Assembly (NCBI GenBank): GCA_025453375.1
Contig: JALOQT010000217.1
Location: forward strand, 1-6,289
Reading direction: 5' to 3'
DNA: 6,289 nucleotides
DNA from: Phycisphaerales bacterium
GTDB taxonomy: Bacteria; Planctomycetota; Phycisphaerae; Phycisphaerales; UBA1924
In this document: positions 1 through 4,397 of the stretch, piece after piece
Layout: each line of letters starts with the position of its first letter
Numbering within the stretch: position 1 is the first letter of the stretch
Program-made: the position numbers and the translations under genes
Notes under the pieces: generated by a model
Seen by the model: the letters and a program-made list of their open reading frames with translations, nothing else
Told to the model about the DNA's origin: nothing
Databases searched by the model: none

Positions 1-137
1 GCGATGGCAAACACCACCACCAGCAACACCAGCAGCACCGCCAAGATCAGACCCACGATCCACATCGCCGACAACGCCCCGGCCTCAGCCCGGTCGCTCA
101 ACGTGCCTTGACCCACCAGCAGTGCAATATCGCGCAT
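1..137 (-). CDS. N-terminal fragment of a membrane protein, cut by the left window edge
   Basis: An ATG at 137-135 on the minus strand opens a frame with no stop up to the window edge, giving 45 complete codons. The product begins MRDIALLVGQGTLSDRAEAG. From about residue 26 it is an unbroken hydrophobic run (WIVGLILAVLLVLLVVVFAI), which reads as a transmembrane helix preceded by a short polar N-terminus. An AGGGG motif at 148-144 lies 6 nt upstream of the ATG and supports this start. The function cannot be told from this piece. It could be a small single-span protein or the start of a larger membrane protein. It is transcribed in the same direction as the secreted-protein gene that ends at 378, with a 240-bp gap between them, so co-transcription is possible but not shown. 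Confidence 0.6.
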   Translation of the reverse strand, partial: MRDIALLVGQGTLSDRAEAGALSAMWIVGLILAVLLVLLVVVFAI

Positions 138-143
138 CGCGTG

Positions 144-148
144 CCCCT
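144..148 (-). promoter_or_regulatory. Shine-Dalgarno-like site for the left-edge membrane protein
   Basis: The minus strand reads AGGGG, 6 nt before the ATG at 137. Spacing is normal, and this supports that start codon for the truncated membrane protein. Confidence 0.4.
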
Positions 149-157
149 ATCGCCATC

Positions 158-175
158 GCCGCCCCCATCGGCGGC
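158..175. repeat. Small perfect stem-loop upstream of the left-edge gene
   Basis: GCCGCC at 158-163 and GGCGGC at 170-175 form a perfect 6-bp GC stem with a 6-nt loop. It lies 20-38 bp upstream of the start codon at 137, so it would be in the 5' leader of that gene if transcription begins further upstream. Short GC stems arise often by chance in DNA of this composition, so its meaning is uncertain. Confidence 0.25.
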
Positions 176-324
176 ATCCGGCTCACGCGACATTAGGCCC
201 AATCACCCACCAACGTCACCACACGCCCCACTCCCCACCGCCCAGCGTTAGCCCTCCGAGCGCCAAGCTCCGCCCAAACCCCGCGCTTCAGACTTCTTCA
301 AGCCGCTGAGCACTTCGAGTTCAA

Positions 325-363
325 CCTGTCGTCCTCCGCGCCTCCGCGTCTCCGTGCGACAGG
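325..363. repeat. Tandem octamer array enclosed by a perfect 7-bp inverted repeat
   Basis: Three consecutive octamers occupy 333-356: CCTCCGCG, CCTCCGCG and TCTCCGTG (the minus strand reads CGCGGAGG units). The array is framed by CCTGTCG at 325-331 and CGACAGG at 357-363, which are exact reverse complements. The element starts 15 bp past the stop codon of the secreted-protein gene (stop at 380-378). It could act as an intrinsic terminator hairpin with a large loop, or be a dispersed repeat cassette. From memory, similar purine-rich GGAG-type octamer runs recur between genes in several bacterial phyla. No uridine run follows on the minus strand, so a classical terminator is not well supported. 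Confidence 0.55.
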
Positions 364-377
364 CTCCCACCGCCACC

Positions 378-1454
378 TCAGCGCAGCCGCTCAACCTTCA
401 TCCGCGTCGTGCTCACCGCCTCGCTCCCCGGCCGCCCCGGCTGCGCCTGTGCCACGCGCTGTTCCATCGTCATCGAGATCAGTTGCCCGCGCGCCGTGTC
501 CCACGAATACGTCCCGCGCTGCGTCGCCCCGCTCAACTGCGCCGCCGCCTGCTGATCGGCAGACTTCGGATCAACCCGCCCCGCAAACGTCAGCTCCGCG
601 ACGCCCCGCCCCGCCGACTTGAGCGTGTGCTCCGTGACCATCTTCATCGCCCCCAGCGGCCCGACGGACAAGTCATTGACATGCGTCCACGACTGCCCAA
701 CTCGCGCCAGCCCCGTGAAGCCCGACTCAGCCGTACCAATCGGCCCAAAGATTGACCCACCCTGCTGCACGCCCGACGCCCCTCCACCGGCCCCGCCCAT
801 CGCCGACAGCAGCCCCGTCGCATCCAGTTCACTGCCGCCTGAGACGTTGGTAATCACGCCGCGCGAGTCGATCGTCATCGTCAGCGTCATGCCGACCATC
901 TTCTGGAAGTGCTCATTGAGCATCGCCTTGGGGTCCAGATTCTGCAGGTTCCCCAGCGCCTCGCCCAGCGCATCGAGCGGGTCCTTACTGCCGCCCCCAC
1001 CGCCGCCCGCAGGCTTCTTCGCCGGCGCAGGCTTGCTCGTCTTGCTGTCAAAGTCCACCTCAAGCGGCCCACCATCGAGCTTGATCTTCACCGCGTCATA
1101 GACCATGTCCACCGTCGCCTCGCCGCTGCTGCGATTGACCTCGCGCACGCGCAGCGAAAACTCGATCGTCTGATCATTCGTGATCGTCACCGTCTTCTTG
1201 CCATCCTTGATATCCGGCATCGCACTGCTGCTGTTCTGCGTCATCCGATACCGAATCACCTGCCCACGCTCCCACTTCGGCCGCAAATCCACCAACGCCG
1301 CCCCCGCCCCATCACGAGGCTTCTCCCCCGGCTCAGCACGCGCGCCACCGCTCCCCTGCGCCACCGCGCCACCCGCCAGCACCATCACCAGCGCGCAGCC
1401 CGCGACCATCCGAACCACCCCACCCATTCCACGACGATCACGCACGTTGTTCAT
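378..1454 (-). CDS. Secreted protein of unknown function with a signal peptide (DUF6263-like opening)
   Basis: Encodes 358 residues starting MNNVRDRRGMGGVVRMVAGC. An arginine-rich n-region (R5, R7, R8, R15), a hydrophobic core at about 17-30 and an AVA motif at 30-32 form a Sec signal peptide, so the mature protein should be exported. The mature part opens with DLRPKWERGQVIRYRMTQ at 56-73, followed by alternating strand-like segments (TVTITNDQTIEFSLRVREVN; GEATVDMVYDAVKIKL). A low-complexity linker rich in K, P and A with six consecutive glycines (150-155) precedes a short helical stretch (DPLDALGEALGNLQNL, DPKAMLNEHFQKMVG). A second beta-rich half follows (MTLTMTIDSRGVITNVSGG). The 'growing-load, RYR' opening and the thr-rich 'TMTIDSRG' strand recall the DUF6263-type secreted proteins I know from planctomycetes and Bacteroidota. 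That is a resemblance from memory, not a search result. The start at 1454 is preferred over in-frame codons up to 1640 because it places the signal peptide at the N-terminus and has AAGGGG 7 nt upstream. Confidence 0.8.
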   Translation of the reverse strand: MNNVRDRRGMGGVVRMVAGCALVMVLAGGAVAQGSGGARAEPGEKPRDGAGAALVDLRPKWERGQVIRYRMTQNSSSAMPDIKDGKKTVTITNDQTIEFSLRVREVNRSSGEATVDMVYDAVKIKLDGGPLEVDFDSKTSKPAPAKKPAGGGGGGSKDPLDALGEALGNLQNLDPKAMLNEHFQKMVGMTLTMTIDSRGVITNVSGGSELDATGLLSAMGGAGGGASGVQQGGSIFGPIGTAESGFTGLARVGQSWTHVNDLSVGPLGAMKMVTEHTLKSAGRGVAELTFAGRVDPKSADQQAAAQLSGATQRGTYSWDTARGQLISMTMEQRVAQAQPGRPGSEAVSTTRMKVERLR

Positions 1455-1460
1455 AGCAAG

Positions 1461-1467
1461 TCCCCTT
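1461..1467 (-). promoter_or_regulatory. Shine-Dalgarno site that decides the secreted-protein start
   Basis: The minus strand reads AAGGGGA at 1467-1461, with the AAGGGG core 7 nt from the ATG at 1454. Together with the signal peptide that follows, it selects this ATG over upstream in-frame codons. Confidence 0.5.
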
Positions 1468-1507
1468 CGAGCACACGCCCCCCCCACCACGCTGAACCAC
1501 CACACAC

Positions 1508-1526
1508 ACCGACGACGCCCGTCGGT
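1508..1526. promoter_or_regulatory. Palindrome just downstream of the candidate promoter (operator or leader hairpin)
   Basis: ACCGACG at 1508-1514 and CGTCGGT at 1520-1526 are exact reverse complements separated by 5 nt. If TATATT at 1540-1535 is a -10 element, transcription would start near 1528, placing the palindrome at the very beginning of the transcript. It could be an operator half-site pair or a 5' leader hairpin of the secreted-protein mRNA. It may also be chance. Confidence 0.3.
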
Positions 1527-1534
1527 TCGACACC

Positions 1535-1566
1535 AATATATCGACGGTTCCTCCCGCACCCTCCAA
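1535..1566 (-). promoter_or_regulatory. Weak candidate promoter for the secreted-protein gene
   Basis: On the minus strand TTGGAG (1566-1561) is followed by GATATA (1542-1537) at an 18-bp spacing, or by TATATT (1540-1535) at 20 bp. These are the only AT-rich hexamers in an otherwise GC-rich spacer. They lie about 80 bp upstream of the start codon at 1454, and the match to a sigma-70-type consensus is only partial. Confidence 0.22.
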
Positions 1567-1798
1567 GCCCGAGAACAAACTGCCCTCCCAACCACAGCCC
1601 GATTCGTCGCCGTAACAGCAAATGGCGCAGCCGAATGCACCCTTCCATGACCCTATCGCGATCCGATTGGACTTCGATGGCTTCCGAGAGTCGTGGCGCC
1701 CTGTTACGATTGAAGGCCCCCCCGTTTCCATGGCTCGGAGCGATGGCCAGCCGGGTCAATAGCTGAACGCTGGCTCACGCCAAAGTCTGCGTCCTTGC

Positions 1799-2584
1799 AT
1801 GCTCAAAACGCTCCTGCTCATACTGCATCGGCCCATCGATCGCCTCGCCGCGATGCTTGGCTACCGGCGCGACTGGTGGGTGGTCTTTCTCGCGCAACTT
1901 CCCATTTCGTGGCGCGAGTCTCGACGCGTTTCGCTTCGAACGTACAAGTACTTTGAGGAGCACATGGAGGAGTTCCTTCGCACGGAGCCCGGGCTGCCGA
2001 CCTCACCGCGCGATCGTCGCCTCCTTGCTGAGCGACATCTCAGACTCCGGCACATCGAAACGCTCGTGGCGCCAGAGTTTGAGATCGGCCTGACGTCAGA
2101 CGTTCCGCCCCAATATCCATACAGCTATGGCCACGACCGCCTGATTCTGCGATATCGAGTCACGCCTTCGCCCGGGGAACTCTCCGTCGAGTGGCATGGT
2201 GTCGTTCGTGAGTGGTCAGTCGACTCCGACGTCGTCAAGAGCCAAACTTTCCCCGCGGGACTCATCGAGGACGTACGCGCCACCTGGAACTCGATCCGCT
2301 CTGGTCGGCTGATTCGCGTGATGATTCATCAGGTCATGGCTTCCGACGGGTACGACTACGAACGCGGCGTACCCACGGAAACTCACACCATCTTCCTCCC
2401 ACACGATCAAGTACACCTCTGGCGCAATCACTGGCCGGGTGATGATCGTTACGTTGTTGAGATCGTGTCCCAACAGTGGTCCAAACCTCCGACCAAGCAC
2501 ACCATCCGACCGTTCGCCGATGCGGTCATTCACTCCCATCGCGTGTATAGAGAAAGCCAGTTGGCCAAAGGAATGGCCTTCTAG
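1799..2584 (+). CDS. Hypothetical protein, 261 residues, no recognised family
   Basis: I do not recognise a family. The ATG at 1799 is the only ATG after an in-frame TAG at 1760, though no clear ribosome-binding site precedes it, so the start is moderately certain. The N-terminus (MLKTLLLILHRPIDRLAAML) is an amphipathic or weakly hydrophobic helix. It is followed by RRDWWVVFLAQLPISW at about 23-38, a Trp-rich hydrophobic patch that might touch a membrane but is too short and charged at its edges for a confident span. Residues 40-95 are charged and helical (RTYKYFEEHMEEFLR, RRLLAERHLRLRHIETL). The rest looks like a soluble alpha/beta domain with YPYSYGHDRLILRYRV, VEWHGVVREWSVDSDVV and HTIFLPHDQVHLWRNHWPGDD. 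No catalytic motif is evident. Its codons (many ending in A or T) are less biased than those of purH or the glycosyltransferase, which may mark a recently acquired or lineage-specific gene. Its stop is 6 bp from the stop of the convergent small-protein gene. Confidence 0.7.
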   Translation: MLKTLLLILHRPIDRLAAMLGYRRDWWVVFLAQLPISWRESRRVSLRTYKYFEEHMEEFLRTEPGLPTSPRDRRLLAERHLRLRHIETLVAPEFEIGLTSDVPPQYPYSYGHDRLILRYRVTPSPGELSVEWHGVVREWSVDSDVVKSQTFPAGLIEDVRATWNSIRSGRLIRVMIHQVMASDGYDYERGVPTETHTIFLPHDQVHLWRNHWPGDDRYVVEIVSQQWSKPPTKHTIRPFADAVIHSHRVYRESQLAKGMAF

Positions 2585-2590
2585 AGCCCC

Positions 2591-2743
2591 TCACGCCGCC
2601 TTCAACTGACGCTTCACCTGAAAATACACCTTCAGCACATACACGCACAGGCTCACCACCAGCAGCGTGACCAGTGCAATCAGCGTGCTCCCGGCAATCA
2701 GCCCCGCCGTCTGGCTCTGGCTGAGCTGGTCAACCTGCGTCAT
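2591..2743 (-). CDS. Small single-span membrane protein, 50 residues
   Basis: The product starts MTQVDQLSQSQTAGLIAGST. It has a polar Gln/Ser-rich N-terminus of about 12 residues, a hydrophobic span at roughly 13-37 (LIALVTLLVVSLCVYVL) and a short basic tail (KVYFQVKRQLKAA, residues 38-50). By the positive-inside rule this predicts an N-out, C-in single-pass membrane protein. The start is supported by AGGAG on the minus strand at 2757-2753, 9 nt before the ATG at 2743-2741. The frame stays open upstream to about 2983, but that extension runs through repeat DNA with a Trp/Pro/Cys-rich translation and is not credible. The gene lies downstream of the glycosyltransferase in the same direction, 236 bp away, and ends 6 bp from the orphan gene's stop. 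Its function is unknown. Small one-helix proteins often act as accessory subunits of membrane complexes, but no partner is identifiable here. Confidence 0.68.
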   Translation of the reverse strand: MTQVDQLSQSQTAGLIAGSTLIALVTLLVVSLCVYVLKVYFQVKRQLKAA

Positions 2744-2752
2744 CCCCAGAAA

Positions 2753-2757
2753 CTCCT
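2753..2757 (-). promoter_or_regulatory. Shine-Dalgarno site of the 50-residue membrane protein
   Basis: The minus strand reads AGGAG, 9 nt upstream of the ATG at 2743. It is one of the best ribosome-binding sites in the window and fixes the start of the small gene well inside a longer open frame. Confidence 0.6.
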
Positions 2758-2888
2758 GGCTCTTCTTGGCCGTCCCCGGGCTGAGCCAGTGGACAAGTAA
2801 AACATCCCGCCAATGCCCGTAATCGGAAGGCCTGCAATCATGTGAAGTGCCGAGTGAAAAGTGCGAACCGAAGGAAACAGACACGCAA

Positions 2889-2991
2889 GAAGGGATCAAG
2901 GGACAGGGGACCAAGGGATCGAGAGGACGACGCATCGGTGGCCTCTGCCAGTGCCCGATGCCCAGTCCCCAGTCCCCGCTCAATGCCCCTT
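2889..2991. repeat. Degenerate G-rich/C-rich short repeats forming a long imperfect inverted repeat
   Basis: The left arm (about 2890-2921) is a run of 7-8-mers of the type AAGGGATC, AAGGGAC, AGGGGACC, AAGGGATC. The right arm (2949-2976) is four exact heptads: CAGTGCC, CGATGCC, CAGTCCC, CAGTCCC. The arms are mutually complementary. Positions 2900-2911 pair with 2976-2965 (11 of 12), 2915-2921 pair with 2963-2956 with one bulged base, and AGAGG (2922-2926) pairs with CCTCT (2942-2946). AAGGG (2890-2894) can also pair with CCCTT (2987-2991). The element overlaps the glycosyltransferase stop codon at 2982-2980, so the end of that mRNA would fold into it. It could be a terminator or mRNA-stabilising hairpin, or a dispersed repeat comparable to the heptanucleotide repeats described in cyanobacteria. 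Confidence 0.55.
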
Positions 2992-4161
2992 CTCAAACTT
3001 CGCCAACCGCTTGCCAACGACAAACTCGTTCCCAAACGCCTTGAGGACGAAGTAGAAGTTCACGAACCGCAACACGTAAAACGCCGGAATGCTCGCCAGC
3101 GCCCGCCGCACCTCGCCGCGGCGGCTCGCCTCCATCATCACCGGGATGATGATGCCCGGCAGATCCGCCAGATACAGCAGGATGAACAGCGGGTGCACGA
3201 AGATCGCCAGCAGCGGAATCGCCACGAAAAACGCCAGCGCCGCGATCGTCGCATCCCACAGCGCCGTCGCCACGATCATCCGCAAAAACGGCACGTTCCA
3301 CAGCGTGCCCCAGTGCACCCGCAGGCACTGCACAAACCCCGCGCTCCAGCGCGTCAGCTGCTTGCGCAGAAAGTCAAAGTTGTGCGGCTCAATCGGATAG
3401 CACACCGCATCAGCCGCATACCGAACCTGCTTGCCATGCTCATAGAGCGTCCACGTCAGGTCCATGTCCTCACCGACCGTCCGGTGGCTCCACCCGCCCA
3501 GCTGCACCACATCACTCGTGCGATAAATCGCAAAGCACCCCGACGCAATCAGCGGCTTGCGGTAGTAGTCCTGAATCGGCTTGTAAAACGCAAAGGCGTA
3601 CAAGTACTCGATGTACCGCCCACGCTCCCACAAGGTCCGCACATTTCGTGGCACCACAAACCCGCTCGCCGCCCCCGTCTTCTCATCCGCCATCGCCGGC
3701 AGCAGCTTCTCGATCGCATCATCCGCCAGCGTCGTATCGGCATCGATCGTCAGCACCAGTTCGCTGCGCACGAACGTGATGCCATAGTTCAGCGCCGTCG
3801 CCTTGGACCCCTGGTTCTTCTCCGGCCGCACGACCGTCGCCCCCAGCCGCCGCGCGATCTCCCCCGTGCGGTCCTTGCTGCAGTCATCGATGACGATGAT
3901 CTCCACCGCCGCGACCGTCTGCCGCTGCACACTCCGCACCGTGTCGGCGATGGACGCCTCTTCGTTGTACGCCGGGATCAGCACCGTCACGCCCGCCACC
4001 AGCCGCCGCGACGCCTTCCCCCCCGCGCCCGCCTCACCCGGCACCTGCATAACCGCCGCACTCTCCGGCGCGGCTGTCACTGTCGCAGTTGTCCCAACGT
4101 CCTCAAGCAACCCCGTCATCGCTTCCAAATCCTTCCCGATGTCCCGCATCGCATCCCGCAT
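2980..4161 (-). CDS. Membrane-associated GT2 glycosyltransferase (processive type, PgaC/IcaA/NodC-like)
   Basis: Transfers a sugar from a nucleotide sugar at the cytoplasmic face of the membrane. From the ATG at 4161 it has 393 residues. A GT-A fold is shown by VLIPAYNEE (60-68), IDDCS (91-95), KNQGSKATALNYG (115-127), the metal-binding DADT (140-143), GED (230-232) with the likely catalytic Asp, and QLTRW (268-272), the QxxRW signature of chain-forming enzymes such as hyaluronan, chitin-oligomer, cellulose and poly-GlcNAc synthases. Three hydrophobic stretches follow (about 301-322, 324-343, 358-376). Unlike PgaC there is no N-terminal membrane span; the first ~55 residues are polar. No pgaA, pgaB or pgaD partner is adjacent, so the product is unknown. 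The start is uncertain. The frame is open to GTG 4299, but 4162-4299 has poor codon bias and a direct repeat. ATGs at 4161, 4149, 4119 and 4050 are all possible; 4119 overlaps a leader ORF as ATGA. Confidence 0.88.
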   Translation of the reverse strand: MRDAMRDIGKDLEAMTGLLEDVGTTATVTAAPESAAVMQVPGEAGAGGKASRRLVAGVTVLIPAYNEEASIADTVRSVQRQTVAAVEIIVIDDCSKDRTGEIARRLGATVVRPEKNQGSKATALNYGITFVRSELVLTIDADTTLADDAIEKLLPAMADEKTGAASGFVVPRNVRTLWERGRYIEYLYAFAFYKPIQDYYRKPLIASGCFAIYRTSDVVQLGGWSHRTVGEDMDLTWTLYEHGKQVRYAADAVCYPIEPHNFDFLRKQLTRWSAGFVQCLRVHWGTLWNVPFLRMIVATALWDATIAALAFFVAIPLLAIFVHPLFILLYLADLPGIIIPVMMEASRRGEVRRALASIPAFYVLRFVNFYFVLKAFGNEFVVGKRLAKFEKGH

Positions 4162-4289
4162 CTCAGCCCAAACCCCATCGGCCCAAACCCCAACTCTCCA
4201 CCACTTGTCCCCATCCAAGGCCCCCTGCTTTCGCCGTTCACCCCGACTGGATTCACAATCTGCTCGCACTCTGTTGGGAGCGCGTTCAT
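4116..4289 (-). CDS. Possible 57-codon leader ORF overlapping the glycosyltransferase N-terminus
   Basis: On the minus strand a strong Shine-Dalgarno sequence, GAGGTGAT (4302-4295), lies 5 nt before an ATG at 4289. That ATG opens a 57-codon frame (starting MNALPTECEQ) in a different register from the glycosyltransferase. It stops with TGA at 4118-4116, overlapping the glycosyltransferase ATG at 4119-4117 as ATGA, the classic arrangement for translational coupling. The product is Gly-rich with a small internal repeat (GFGPMGFG) caused by the DNA repeat at 4166-4192. Codon bias is weak and no family is recognised, so chance is a serious alternative. Confidence 0.25.
   Translation of the reverse strand: MNALPTECEQIVNPVGVNGESRGPWMGTSGGELGFGPMGFGLRCGMRCGTSGRIWKR
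4166..4192. repeat. 12-bp direct repeat with 15-bp period
   Basis: GCCCAAACCCCA occurs at 4166-4177 and again at 4181-4192. An 11-bp match (GCCCAAACCCC) also sits in the spacer at 272-282. Its presence here suggests that 4162-4299 is spacer-like DNA rather than real glycosyltransferase coding sequence. Confidence 0.5.
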
Positions 4290-4294
4290 ATCCC

Positions 4295-4302
4295 ATCACC
4301 TC
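4295..4302 (-). promoter_or_regulatory. Near-consensus Shine-Dalgarno sequence in the glycosyltransferase leader
   Basis: The minus strand reads GAGGTGAT, close to the full anti-SD complement. It overlaps the in-frame GTG (4299) and ATG (4296) of the glycosyltransferase frame, so it cannot serve them. It is well placed for the out-of-frame ATG at 4289. Upstream, TTGTCA at 4319-4314 resembles a -35 element, but no good -10 follows it. Confidence 0.35.
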
Positions 4303-4397
4303 AGTATTTCACCTGACAACTCCCCCACATTCGCCGCCACCCCCTGTCGATTGCCCGTCCATCATGCCGCCCCGGGCACATCGGTGTACGCTCGGCC

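Larger units (their letters stand above)
1455..1798. other. Divergent intergenic region, 344 bp, no convincing gene
   Basis: This lies between the secreted-protein gene (minus) and the orphan gene (plus). Open frames crossing it on both strands have biased, low-information translations (Arg/Pro/His or Cys/Gly/Trp rich), no start signals and no family resemblance. It holds homopolymer C tracts of 8 (1478-1485) and 7 (1717-1723), a 7-bp palindrome (1508-1526) and a TATATT hexamer on the minus strand (1540-1535). A TAG at 1760-1762 closes the orphan gene's frame upstream. I see no good promoter for the plus-strand gene; TACGAT at 1705-1710 lacks a matching -35. Confidence 0.5.

Noticed and set aside
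333..356. Possible CRISPR-like array
   Set aside because: Units are 8 bp and contiguous with no spacers, and no cas gene is present; it is a simple tandem repeat.
1394..1407. Lipobox-like V-A-G-C in the secreted protein's signal peptide (C20)
   Set aside because: The cysteine lies before, not after, the hydrophobic core, so lipoprotein processing there is implausible; cleavage after AVA (30-32) fits better.
1455..1640. N-terminal extension of the secreted protein to an ATG at 1640
   Set aside because: The extra 62 residues are Cys/Arg/Trp rich, would bury the signal peptide internally, and lack a ribosome-binding site; the ATG at 1454 has both signals.
1682..1710. Promoter for the orphan gene using TACGAT at 1705-1710
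   Set aside because: The hexamer at the correct spacing upstream (TTCCGA) barely resembles a -35 element; support is too weak.
909..1766. 285-codon plus-strand frame over the secreted-protein gene and spacer
   Set aside because: Arg/His/Pro-rich antisense translation with no domain; shadow of the minus-strand gene running into C-rich spacer.
2744..2983. Upstream extension of the small membrane protein to 2983
   Set aside because: It passes through the heptad repeat and gives a Trp/Pro/Cys/Ser-rich sequence; the internal ATG at 2743 has the SD and the sensible protein start.
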